Assembly: GCA_018267545.1 (NCBI GenBank)
Contig: JAFDYG010000280.1
Span: 1 to 34,098, forward strand
DNA from: Bacteroidota bacterium
Lineage (GTDB): Bacteria; Bacteroidota; Bacteroidia; Chitinophagales; Chitinophagaceae
Length of the DNA: 34,098 nucleotides
Direction of reading: 5' to 3'
Shown here: piece by piece, positions 25,470-34,004 of the stretch
Layout: every line of letters starts with the position of its first letter
Numbering within the stretch: the stretch's first letter is position 1
Position numbers and translations under genes: made by a program
Notes under the pieces: generated by a model
Told to the model about the DNA's origin: nothing
What the model saw: the letters and a program-made list of their open reading frames with translations, nothing else
Database searches by the model: none

Positions 25470-25493
25470 CCAAACCGGGGGAGCGGGGTTTGG
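25470..25493 (+). promoter_or_regulatory. Hairpin in the 5' leader of the GH2 operon
   Basis: CCAAACC (25470-25476) pairs perfectly with GGTTTGG (25487-25493) across a 10-nt G-rich loop, ending 24 bp before the ATG at 25518. It could affect translation initiation or mRNA stability; no known riboswitch fold is apparent. Confidence 0.4.
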
Positions 25494-25517
25494 AGGAAAA
25501 TCGTTTTATTGCGGGTT

Positions 25518-27866
25518 ATGAGGTGCTTTTTTATTGTCTTTTTAGTGATGAATGTCCTTGGGGGCTGGGCTCAGCAGTCGGTGCGGTTGACCGATCATTG
25601 GGAGTTTCTTCGTTCCGATTTAGGGAGTGTTTGGGAAGCGGTTCGTCCTGTCACCAAGGGTGATCCGGGGAGTGTGCCGGCCTGGCAGCCGGTGCGGCTG
25701 CCGCATTGTGTCAATGCGAGGGATGGGGTGGACCCGGATGTCAATTACTACCAGGGGCCGGCGTGGTATAGAACGCGGCTGGTGGTTCGCAATCCTTTTG
25801 CGGGTGGGCGAACTTTGCTGCATTTCGAGGGGGCAGGACAGGAGACGGATGTTTATGTTTATACGACCAAGGTGGGTTCGCATGTGGGGGGCTATGACGA
25901 GTGGACGGTTGATCTTACGGATGCGGTTAAAGCATATGGAAAGGATACGGTGCCGATTTCGATCAGGTGTGATAATTCACGGAATGTAGAGCGGATCCCG
26001 TCGGCGTTGTCGGATTTTACTATTTATGGCGGGTTGTACCGGTATGTCGATTTGGAGTATGTGCCGGCGGTGTCGATTGCATCGGTGTTTGCGGATGTGA
26101 CAAGGGAAGGACGGGTGGCTGTCCATACAAAGCTATATGGAGGGAAGGCGACGGGAATGTCGGTGAAGCTGACCGACCCGGAGGGGAAGGTGGTTTATTC
26201 GGCGAAGGATACGACGGCGTTTATGGTAAAGAATCCACGGCTTTGGTCGACCGAGCGTCCGGTGCTGTATAAGCTGGAGGTTGCGATCGAAGGGGGGGCG
26301 AGCAAGTCGGTTGAGGTGGGGTTCCGGGATTTTCAGTTTGTCGATCATGGACCTTTTTTGCTTAATGGGCAGCGGCTGCTAATCCGGGGGACGCACCGGC
26401 ATGAGGACCATGCGGGGGTGGGTGCAGCGATGACCGAGGAAATGATGCGCAGCGAAATGATTATGATGAAAGAAATGGGTGTCAACTATATCCGGCTGGC
26501 GCATTATCAGCAGTCGTCGATCATCCTTCACCTGTGTGATAGCCTGGGTATATTGGTCTGGGAAGAGATACCCTGGTGCAGGGGCGGGCTTGGCGGATCG
26601 GTTTACCAGGAGCAGGCCAGGCGGATGCTGACCAATATGATCGGGCAGCACTATAATCATCCCTCGGTGATTATCTGGGGACTGGGAAATGAGAATGACT
26701 GGCCGGGGGATTTTCCGGAATATGATAAGAAGGCTATTCATGCATTTATGTCGGGTCTGAATGATCTGGCGCATAGGCTGGACCCATCGAGAAAGACGGC
26801 GATTCGTCGTTGTGATTTTTGCAGCGATATTCCCGATGTCTATTCACCGTCGATCTGGGCGGGATGGTACCGGGGTATTTACACCGAGTACAAGTCTTCT
26901 TCGGAGGAGGAGTTCAGGAAGGTTCCGCATTTTTTGCATATGGAATGGGGCGGGGATAGTCATGCGGGGAGGCATTCGGAGAATCCGGATAAGGCGCTTA
27001 TTGGGGTCGTGGGCGGGCAGGGGACGGACGAGCGTTCAGGGGATGCCTCTCTATATGGCGGTGCTGCGCGGGTATCGAAGGATGGGGATTGGAGCGAGAG
27101 CTATATCTGTAATCTGTTCGACTGGCACCTGAAGGAGCAGGAGACGATGCCGTGGCTGACGGGGGCGGCGCAGTGGGTATTTAAGGACTTTGCGACGCCG
27201 CTGAGACCGGACAACCCGGTACCGTTTGTCAACCAGAAGGGGGTGGTCGAGCGGGATGGGAAGAAGAAGGAATCTTATTATGTCTTTCAGTCGTACTGGG
27301 CGACAAAACTTATGGCGCATATCTATGGGCATTCCTGGCCGGTGCGCTGGGGTGCGGAGGGCGAGCAAAAGATGGTTAAGGTTTACTCCAACGCTGAAGC
27401 CGTGGAGCTCTTCCTCAACGGGAAGGGCGCTGGGGTGCGGAAGCGGAATAGTTCTGATTTTCCTGCTGCGGGGTTGCGGTGGAATTTGGTTCTTCGACCA
27501 GGGGAGAATGTGGTTCGCGTGGTGGCGCGTCGGGGGAAAGAGGTGGTGGAGGATTCGATTCGGTTTGTGTATCAGACGCAGACTTGGGGGAAGCCCGCGC
27601 GAGTAGTTCTGGAGAGGTTGGATTCGGTGACGGTAAGGGCAAGGCTGCTCGATGAAAAGGGGGTGCTTTGTTTGAACGCGGCCAATTGGATACGTTGGGG
27701 GCTGGCGGGAGATGGGCGGCTGATCGATGATTTGGGGACGTCTACGGGGAGCCGGTATGTACAGGCTTTTAATGGGATGGGGGAGATACGGGTAGTGAAA
27801 GGGGGGCGTTCGGTGGTGAGCGTTTCGGTAGAGGGATTGAAAACTGAATTTTTAACTTTGGAATAA
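25518..27866 (+). CDS. Secreted GH2-family glycoside hydrolase (beta-galactosidase/beta-glucuronidase-like)
   Basis: The ATG at 25518 gives a 782-residue product with a signal peptide (MRCFFIVFLVMNVLGGWAQ); an in-frame TTG three codons upstream is not needed. A sugar-binding jelly roll lies at about 22-190 (GPAWYRTRL, VYVYTTKVGSHVGGYDEW). The TIM barrel starts near 285 (FLLNGQRLLIRGTHRHEDHAGVG). The acid/base is E392 (WGLGNEND) and the probable nucleophile E476 (LHMEWGGD). An accessory C-terminal domain begins near 620 (AVELFLNGKGAG). It differs from the first GH2 in its nucleophile context, suggesting a different substrate. It is the first gene of a three-gene operon: the lyase-GH88 fusion starts 1 bp after its stop. 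Confidence 0.93.
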   Translation: MRCFFIVFLVMNVLGGWAQQSVRLTDHWEFLRSDLGSVWEAVRPVTKGDPGSVPAWQPVRLPHCVNARDGVDPDVNYYQGPAWYRTRLVVRNPFAGGRTLLHFEGAGQETDVYVYTTKVGSHVGGYDEWTVDLTDAVKAYGKDTVPISIRCDNSRNVERIPSALSDFTIYGGLYRYVDLEYVPAVSIASVFADVTREGRVAVHTKLYGGKATGMSVKLTDPEGKVVYSAKDTTAFMVKNPRLWSTERPVLYKLEVAIEGGASKSVEVGFRDFQFVDHGPFLLNGQRLLIRGTHRHEDHAGVGAAMTEEMMRSEMIMMKEMGVNYIRLAHYQQSSIILHLCDSLGILVWEEIPWCRGGLGGSVYQEQARRMLTNMIGQHYNHPSVIIWGLGNENDWPGDFPEYDKKAIHAFMSGLNDLAHRLDPSRKTAIRRCDFCSDIPDVYSPSIWAGWYRGIYTEYKSSSEEEFRKVPHFLHMEWGGDSHAGRHSENPDKALIGVVGGQGTDERSGDASLYGGAARVSKDGDWSESYICNLFDWHLKEQETMPWLTGAAQWVFKDFATPLRPDNPVPFVNQKGVVERDGKKKESYYVFQSYWATKLMAHIYGHSWPVRWGAEGEQKMVKVYSNAEAVELFLNGKGAGVRKRNSSDFPAAGLRWNLVLRPGENVVRVVARRGKEVVEDSIRFVYQTQTWGKPARVVLERLDSVTVRARLLDEKGVLCLNAANWIRWGLAGDGRLIDDLGTSTGSRYVQAFNGMGEIRVVKGGRSVVSVSVEGLKTEFLTLE

Positions 27867-27867
27867 T

Positions 27868-30084
27868 ATGGGGATTGAAATTATACTGCTGCTTACGGCG
27901 GCGTTGAAGAAATCGATTTTGACCGAGGCTGGGTGGGCGATGCAGCAGCAGCCGGTGACGGTGACGGCGAGTGTTTCGCCGCGCAGCGCCGGGGGGCGGC
28001 ATGACTTTTATTCCGAGGGAGACTATTGGTGGCCGAACCCGGTATCGGCGGATAGTCCTTATGTGCAGCGGGATGGGGAGACAAACCCGGCGAACTTCAC
28101 CGCGCATCGGGAGGCTATGATACGATTTAGCAAGGTGGTAGGAGCGTTGGGGTCGGCATACCGGTTAACGGGCGACAAGCGTTATGTCGTGCAGGCGATG
28201 AAGCATGTCCGGGCCTGGTTCGTCGATACGGCTACGATGATGAACCCGAATTTATTATACGCGCAGGCCATCAAGGGCAGGGCTACCGGAAGGGGGATTG
28301 GGATCATCGATACAATCCAGCTGATGGAGGTTGTCGAGGCGTTCGAGGCGATGGAAGTCTCGGATAGTATGGACAAGGCGTTGCTGGCGCAGGTGAAGGC
28401 GTGGTTTTCGAAGTATTTGATCTGGCTGACGACGCATCCCTATGGCAGGGATGAGATGAATGCGGCCAATAATCACGGGACCTGCTGGGTGATGCAGGTG
28501 GGAGCTTTTGCGCGTTTTGTCGGAGATGAGACGCTGATGAGCTTCTGCCGGGAGCGATATAAGACGGTCCTGCTGCCGAATCAAATGGCGGCGGATGGGA
28601 GCTTTCCGTTGGAATTGAAGCGGACCAAACCCTATGGATATTCGCTCTTTAACCTGGATGCGATGGCGACCATCTGTCAGCTGCTGTCGACGCCGGGAGA
28701 TGACCTGTGGCATTATAAGACGGCAGATGGGAGGGGGATCGAAAAGGGGATTGGCTGGATGTTTGGCTACGTCAAACACAAGAAGACCTGGCCGTTTGCT
28801 CACGACGTGATGTATTGGGACCAGTGGCCGGTGGCGCAGCCGGCGTTGGTATTTGGGGGAGCTGCGCTCGGGCGTGCCGACTGGCTGGATTTGTGGAAGG
28901 GACTGGACCATGCGCCATTGGAGGCAGAGGTCATCCGGAATTTGCCGGTGCGGCATCCGTTAATCTGGCTGCCGGCTGCGGAGATCGGAAAAGTGATGAA
29001 GGATGTAGAGACGCAGACGAAGGTGATGCTTGGTGGGGTTACGGATTCATCTTTTCCGCGGACATTGGAAAAGGGACAGCTGAAGCTGGTTTCGTCGAGA
29101 GATTGGACGAGCGGGTTCTTTGCGGGAGAGTTGTGGATGATCTATGGGTATACGCGTGATTCTTCCTGGCGGCGGCTTGCCGGGAAATATACGGCAGGGA
29201 TGGAAAGAGAGAAAATGAACGCTACGACGCATGACATGGGCTTTAAGATTTTCTGCAGTTTTGGGACGGGATATCGGATTACGGGGGATAGTGGGTATAG
29301 GGATGTGATTGTGCAGGCAGCGCGGACTTTATCGACCCGATTCAATCCCAAGATCGGCTGTATCCGAAGCTGGGATCATCATAAAGAGCTTTGGCAATTT
29401 CCGGTTATTATCGACAATATGATGAACCTGGAATTGTTGTTCGAGGCAACGCGGATGACGGGTGATTCGTCTTTTTATAAGATTGCGGTGACGCATGCCA
29501 ATACGACGATGGTCAATCACTTCCGGCCGGATTATAGTTCTTATCACGTAGTGGAATACGATACTGTTACGGGCAAGGTACGTCGGAAGATGACCTGGCA
29601 GGGGGCGAATGATTCTTCGGCCTGGGCACGTGGACAGGCCTGGGGTTTGTATGCCTATACGATGTGTTACCGGTATACGCATGACCGGCGTTACCTGGAG
29701 CAGGCGGAAGAGATTGCGGCGTTTATCCTGACGCATCCGCACATGCCGGCGGATAGGGTGCCATACTGGGATTTCGATGCACCGGGGATTCCCAATGAGC
29801 CGAGAGATGCTTCGGCTGCGGCTGTTATTGCTTCGGGGCTTTATGAGCTGAGCGGGTATAGTGCGGCGAACGGGAAGGCTTACCGGTCGGCGGCAGATTT
29901 TATCCTGGGTAGTCTGACGGACCGTTACCGGTCGCCGGTGGGACAGAACAAGGGATTTATCCTTTTGCACAGTACGGGTGGGAAGCCGTCGAATACGGAG
30001 GTTGATGAGCCGTTGAGCTATGCCGACTATTATTACCTGGAGGCTCTGCTGCGCTCGCAGAAAGGAAGTATATTTAAGGACTAA
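27868..30084 (+). CDS. Bifunctional polysaccharide lyase (alginate-lyase fold) fused to GH88 unsaturated uronyl hydrolase
   Basis: The 738-residue product has two catalytic halves. Residues 20-370 fit the alpha/alpha-toroid alginate-lyase superfamily (PL5/PL38-like): DYWWPNP, N201-N-H203 (ANNHGTCW) and R252 to Y258 (RTKPYGY), placed like the catalytic Asn, His, Arg and Tyr of alginate lyase A1-III. Residues 375-738 match GH88, with D456 in HDMGF and D516 in IIDNMMN, 60 residues apart as in Bacillus unsaturated glucuronyl hydrolase (D88/D149). The lyase should cut a uronic-acid polymer by beta-elimination, and the GH88 domain then removes the unsaturated terminal sugar. The exact polymer is not readable. 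The N terminus (MGIEIILLLTAALKK) is a poor signal peptide, unlike its secreted neighbours. Its ATG follows the GH2 stop by 1 bp and the fucosidase ATG lies 13 bp downstream. Confidence 0.88.
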   Translation: MGIEIILLLTAALKKSILTEAGWAMQQQPVTVTASVSPRSAGGRHDFYSEGDYWWPNPVSADSPYVQRDGETNPANFTAHREAMIRFSKVVGALGSAYRLTGDKRYVVQAMKHVRAWFVDTATMMNPNLLYAQAIKGRATGRGIGIIDTIQLMEVVEAFEAMEVSDSMDKALLAQVKAWFSKYLIWLTTHPYGRDEMNAANNHGTCWVMQVGAFARFVGDETLMSFCRERYKTVLLPNQMAADGSFPLELKRTKPYGYSLFNLDAMATICQLLSTPGDDLWHYKTADGRGIEKGIGWMFGYVKHKKTWPFAHDVMYWDQWPVAQPALVFGGAALGRADWLDLWKGLDHAPLEAEVIRNLPVRHPLIWLPAAEIGKVMKDVETQTKVMLGGVTDSSFPRTLEKGQLKLVSSRDWTSGFFAGELWMIYGYTRDSSWRRLAGKYTAGMEREKMNATTHDMGFKIFCSFGTGYRITGDSGYRDVIVQAARTLSTRFNPKIGCIRSWDHHKELWQFPVIIDNMMNLELLFEATRMTGDSSFYKIAVTHANTTMVNHFRPDYSSYHVVEYDTVTGKVRRKMTWQGANDSSAWARGQAWGLYAYTMCYRYTHDRRYLEQAEEIAAFILTHPHMPADRVPYWDFDAPGIPNEPRDASAAAVIASGLYELSGYSAANGKAYRSAADFILGSLTDRYRSPVGQNKGFILLHSTGGKPSNTEVDEPLSYADYYYLEALLRSQKGSIFKD

Positions 30085-30097
30085 TTTTTCCTTCTAT

Positions 30098-31447
30098 ATG
30101 AAAAAAATATTCTTTGCCCTCTTGCTGGCAATGCCTGGTTTTTTGCAGGCTCAGACGTCCGATAAAATGACCTGGTGGCGGGAAGCCCGTTTTGGTATGT
30201 TTATTCATTGGGGGGTGTATTCTGTATTGGGAGGTGTTTATGATGGCCATCCGGTCAATAATATCGGGGAGTGGATTATGAATAGGGGGAAGATCCCGGT
30301 GGCAGAGTATCACCAGGTGGCGAATAGGTTTAATCCTGTAAAATACGACGCCGATGCGTGGGTGAGGCTGGCGAAGGAAGCGGGGATGAAATATATCGTG
30401 ATTACGGCGAAACATCATGATGGATTTGCCCTGTTTGGTTCGCGGGCGAGCCGGTGGAATGTGGTAGATGCGACGCCTTATGGCCGCGATTTGTTGAAGC
30501 CGCTGGCTGAAGCCTGCCGGAAGTATGGGATTCGGTTGGGGTTTTATTATTCGCAGGCGCAGGACTGGAACAATCCGGGCGGCGCGGTTGCAAGAAAGGT
30601 TACGTCGGAGGGATGGGCCAATCCCGATTCGGCTCGTATCGATGCCTATACGGCTGCGCATGAAGGGCACTGGGACCCGGCGCAGACGACGGAGTCGATG
30701 GGGAGCTATATCGATAAGGTGGCTGTGCCGCAGGTTCGTGAGCTGCTGACCAACTATGGGGACGTGTCGATCCTTTGGTGGGATACGCCGACGGGTATGA
30801 CGGATGAATACGCACAAAAGCTGAGCGCGCTGTTATCGCTTCAGCCGAATATTATTACGAATGATCGGCTCAAGCGACCAAATTTCCCAGGTGACTATAA
30901 GACTCCTGAGCAGCGGATACCCAATTTGGATCAGCTGGATGGGAAGGACTGGGAGACCTGTATGACGATGAACGATACCTGGGGATTCAAGACGAATGAT
31001 AATCATTGGAAGACGCCGACGACACTGATACGGAACCTGATCGATATTGCTTCGAAGGGGGGCAATTATTTGTTGAATGTGGGGCCAACGCCGCAGGGGG
31101 AGATTCCGCAGCCGAGCATCGATGCGCTAAAGATCATGGGGGTGTGGATGAAGGCGAATGGGGAGGCTATTTATGGTACGCAGGCTAGCCCGTTGAAGCA
31201 GCCGCTGGCCTGGGGCCGTTGTACGCAGAAGAAGGAAGGGAAGAATACGGTGTTGTATCTTTCCGTGTTCGACTGGCCTTCCGATGGCAAGCTCGTCGTG
31301 CCGGGGATCAAGAAAGGGAAGGCCGAACTATTGGTTGGCGAGAAGTCTCTAAAAACAGAGACGACTCCCGAGGGAGTCGTCATTGCTGTTCCGGGTCAGG
31401 CGCCTGACCCGATTGCTACCGTTATTAAATTAAAGGTTTCGAATTAG
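30098..31447 (+). CDS. Secreted GH29 alpha-L-fucosidase
   Basis: The start at 30098 gives a 449-residue product with a signal peptide (MKKIFFALLLAMPGFLQAQ); upstream codons in frame lie inside the preceding gene. The GH29 signature is clear: WWREARFGMFIHWGVYSV, the conserved KHHDGFALF, and the nucleophile D229 in ILWWDTP. A short C-terminal beta domain begins near 355. GH29 enzymes release alpha-L-fucose from glycan ends with retention of configuration. As the last gene of the GH2 and lyase-GH88 operon, it fits degradation of a fucosylated acidic polysaccharide. Its last 30 codons contain two strong palindromes (31360-31381 and 31393-31410). Its final 18 bp overlap the convergent peptidase gene. 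Confidence 0.93.
   Translation: MKKIFFALLLAMPGFLQAQTSDKMTWWREARFGMFIHWGVYSVLGGVYDGHPVNNIGEWIMNRGKIPVAEYHQVANRFNPVKYDADAWVRLAKEAGMKYIVITAKHHDGFALFGSRASRWNVVDATPYGRDLLKPLAEACRKYGIRLGFYYSQAQDWNNPGGAVARKVTSEGWANPDSARIDAYTAAHEGHWDPAQTTESMGSYIDKVAVPQVRELLTNYGDVSILWWDTPTGMTDEYAQKLSALLSLQPNIITNDRLKRPNFPGDYKTPEQRIPNLDQLDGKDWETCMTMNDTWGFKTNDNHWKTPTTLIRNLIDIASKGGNYLLNVGPTPQGEIPQPSIDALKIMGVWMKANGEAIYGTQASPLKQPLAWGRCTQKKEGKNTVLYLSVFDWPSDGKLVVPGIKKGKAELLVGEKSLKTETTPEGVVIAVPGQAPDPIATVIKLKVSN
31351..31381 (-). terminator. Probable terminator of the peptidase gene, embedded in fucosidase codons
   Basis: A 10-bp perfect stem (GACGACTCCC with GGGAGTCGTC, 2-nt loop, 31360-31381) is followed on the minus strand by TCTGTTTTTAGAG. 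It lies about 50 bp past the stop of the peptidase gene, while on the plus strand it is translated as fucosidase linker residues. Confidence 0.55.
31393..31410. repeat. 18-bp perfect palindrome in the 3' end of the fucosidase gene
   Basis: GGGTCAGGC is followed directly by its complement GCCTGACCC. The core GGTCAGGC/GCCTGACC is the same as in the terminator stem at 3331-3360. Both sit just past the stop of a minus-strand gene. Confidence 0.7.
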
Positions 31448-33919
31448 CTTTATCGTTTTGACTTCGCTGCCCTGGACTACTTTCAGGAAGTAAACGCCGG
31501 GTTTATAGGCCGTAGCGTCGATGTCGATGACGGCGGCTGCGGCGGTACGCTTGGTAAAGAGCTGTTTGCCGTCCGCGCTGTAGAGGCTAAGTGTAACGTC
31601 TTGTTGGCTGTTCGAGAGATAAAGTTTGAACAACCCGCTCGAAGGATTGGGGAATACCTCGGTCAGGGTGGGTTTTCCATTTTCGAGGGTCTTCGCTGCG
31701 CCTGTCAGGAGCTGGTCGCTGTTGGCCGCGGATACCTTATCCTTCCCGCAGACGGCCGTACTGCTGTAGGCCAGGTCGAGGTGCGGGAATTGGAAATTGT
31801 CTTCCCAGTTGATGATGGCGATAACCGGTAGGGGGATTCCCAGGAGATAGGTGGGGATTGTTGTGAAAGTGGTGTCGCCGGGTGGAGCGATCAGGCTGCC
31901 GTGCTGGTTGGTCCCGCTGACCTGCCAGGTGACGGGGACCTCGAAGGGGTTGGGGTTGCTGATCTTCCAGTTGCGGACGGCTTTGGGATTGGCCGAGCAG
32001 AGAGGCGTCAGGTCGAGGTTCTTGATGTAATTATTGGGGAAGTTGACCGTGCCGACGGCGTCGCTGGCATTGATGAGGCCATAGCCGGTGGCGAAGTCGA
32101 AGCCTGGGTCGGGGTCGGGCGTATAAGGATTGTCCATGTCCCAGGTATGGGTGGTAAGAACGCCCTTGATCTGGGAAGGGGTGATGGTCTTGAGCTTCTG
32201 GGCTTCGATCATCAGTGCAGCTACGCCTGCTGCGTGCGGGGCCGCGGCCGAGGTGCCGAAGAAGTTGGGATAGGTGTCGGCATCCTGTGCGATGTCTCCG
32301 TTGCCGAAGGGATCGAAGAAGGAGGTGTTACCGCCGTCGGGCGCTACGATATCGGGTTTCTTGCGGATGAGGGGGGCGATGCGGTTGCCGTGGATGTCAT
32401 AATAGTTGGGCACGCCTCCTACGGAGGAGAATCCTTCGAGGATCGGAGGGTTTGTGCCGAAGGGAGGCGTCTGTAGATAGAACGCGGCTCCAGTCGAAAT
32501 GGCTCCTTCGGCTTTCGTGTGGCCGACGACGGTAGGGGCCAGGATGCCGGGTATGGCGGGGTCGGTCAGGTAGAAGAGAGCGTCGCCATAGAGGTTGTAT
32601 TTCAGCTTCGACGGATCGGGGCCGTCGTATTTGAGGGCGGCGAGGTAGAAGTCGGTGTTATTGGTGTTGTTGAAATAGCCAAAGACTTCGATGGGTTCTC
32701 CGTTGACGATATTGGCTGCGCCGCCGATGGCGACGATGTTGCCGAGCGGGTCGAGGAGGTAGACGTCGATGTCTGTCTGAGCGCCGACGCCGCTGGCGGA
32801 GAAGGAGCTTTGGTCCCATTGGAAGGACATGATCATCGTTCCGCCGGGAGGGATATAGAGGGGCTGGAAGTATCTGGCGGGGTCGGAGGGCGCGCTGAAG
32901 TTGTGGGCGGTGCCTGCGCCGGCTCCGAAGGGAGCGAAGGTGCTGCCGCGGAAATCACTCTCGTAGCTGCGGATGCTGGAATTGCCGGCGGAGGAGAAAT
33001 AGGTTATGCCTTGTTGTTTGACCTGGTCGACGGCTTGTGCGATGATGCCATCCTGGAAGAAGGGTTCGGCATAATAGAAGACGTCGTCGGCGATGACGTT
33101 GCAGCCTTGCTGGGCGAGCTTGAGGATGCCGTTGGCGAAGTCGGCCTGTCCGTTATTGGCGGTATGAAAGGCGAGCTCGGCGCCGGGGGCTACGTCGTGA
33201 ACGATCTCCAGCATAGCGCGGCCTTCGTCGGTGCCGTCACTGTCGAGGTCGGAAAGTACCTGGACGGGTTTCTTGTAGTTGAATGGGTTGCCGGGGCCGG
33301 GGAGCTCACCTTTGGGTATGCTGGCGGCTGCACCGCCGAGGTTGTTGTAGCTGTCGGAGAGGATGCCGACTTTGACGCCTTTGCCATCGACCTTGTATTT
33401 TTTTCTGGCCAGCGACGAGTTTTGAGCGGTGTCGCCCTGGCTGATCACGGGTGTGGGTTTGGGTGCGAAGTTGTGTAGCGGTTTGTAGGCCGGGCGGGTG
33501 TAGCGGATGGAGGTTGTGTTTTCCAATTGAGGAAGGGCTGCGATGGGGACCACGGCGGAGATCACACGGCCATAGACTGAGGTGATAGTGGCGCCGAGGC
33601 TTGTGAGCTCTGCTTTGGCTGAGGTGATGTCATCTTTGGCCGTGATGTCGACAACGATCTTATCGCCTTTAATCTGCATGTACTTGTCGAAGTAGTTAGG
33701 TACGGAGGAGGGCTGTGCGATTCTGGCCTGGAAGGTCTGGCGGCTTTCGGATAATTTTTTTAGGTCGGGACTAAGGGTGGAAGGTTGTTTTTGGGTTTCG
33801 AGCTGCTGTGGAGTTCCTGTGAAAGATGGGTTTCCTTTGATTTGAGCGTTTGCGGTTTGGCGATTCAGGAGTGTACAAAAGAGCAAGCACGCGGAGACGC
33901 GTAGTAGATTTTTTTTCAT
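31430..33919 (-). CDS. Secreted subtilase (S8/S53-like) peptidase with T9SS sorting domain; Glu replaces catalytic His
   Basis: The 829-residue product has a signal peptide (1-25, ending TANAQ), a propeptide-like segment to about 175 and a subtilase domain from 181 to 625. The Asp motif is VGILSDSYN (D189), the oxyanion Asn is in SSAGNSS (N313), and the nucleophile is S557 in FFGTSAAAPHAAG. Where subtilisins have His-Gly-Thr, this protein reads D231-E232-G233-R-A-M, followed by IVHDVAPGAEL, the arrangement of the S53-like subgroup (Glu-Asp-Ser). A pre-C-terminal domain resembling a PPC fold is inserted before the Ser motif (about 340-455). Residues 752-829 form a classic T9SS type A sorting domain (VFPNPSSGLFKL, YKPGVYFLKVV). 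It should be exported to the cell surface. It overlaps the convergent fucosidase by 18 bp. Confidence 0.92.
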   Translation of the reverse strand: MKKNLLRVSACLLFCTLLNRQTANAQIKGNPSFTGTPQQLETQKQPSTLSPDLKKLSESRQTFQARIAQPSSVPNYFDKYMQIKGDKIVVDITAKDDITSAKAELTSLGATITSVYGRVISAVVPIAALPQLENTTSIRYTRPAYKPLHNFAPKPTPVISQGDTAQNSSLARKKYKVDGKGVKVGILSDSYNNLGGAAASIPKGELPGPGNPFNYKKPVQVLSDLDSDGTDEGRAMLEIVHDVAPGAELAFHTANNGQADFANGILKLAQQGCNVIADDVFYYAEPFFQDGIIAQAVDQVKQQGITYFSSAGNSSIRSYESDFRGSTFAPFGAGAGTAHNFSAPSDPARYFQPLYIPPGGTMIMSFQWDQSSFSASGVGAQTDIDVYLLDPLGNIVAIGGAANIVNGEPIEVFGYFNNTNNTDFYLAALKYDGPDPSKLKYNLYGDALFYLTDPAIPGILAPTVVGHTKAEGAISTGAAFYLQTPPFGTNPPILEGFSSVGGVPNYYDIHGNRIAPLIRKKPDIVAPDGGNTSFFDPFGNGDIAQDADTYPNFFGTSAAAPHAAGVAALMIEAQKLKTITPSQIKGVLTTHTWDMDNPYTPDPDPGFDFATGYGLINASDAVGTVNFPNNYIKNLDLTPLCSANPKAVRNWKISNPNPFEVPVTWQVSGTNQHGSLIAPPGDTTFTTIPTYLLGIPLPVIAIINWEDNFQFPHLDLAYSSTAVCGKDKVSAANSDQLLTGAAKTLENGKPTLTEVFPNPSSGLFKLYLSNSQQDVTLSLYSADGKQLFTKRTAAAAVIDIDATAYKPGVYFLKVVQGSEVKTIKLIRNL

Positions 33920-34004
33920 ACTAAGGCTGTTTGATTAAAGAATTGTTAGTATATCGATAGGACGGGTGGAAGGTAGCAGTTGGGAGAAGGTACGAAGAAA
34001 TAAA

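Noticed and set aside
21794-31447. Canonical polysaccharide utilisation locus
   Set aside because: No SusC-like transporter, SusD-like lipoprotein or hybrid two-component sensor is encoded in the window.
32519-33478. 319-codon plus-strand open frame opposite the peptidase gene
   Set aside because: It is antisense to the subtilase core and consists of Val/Gly/Glu/Asp-rich low-complexity sequence.
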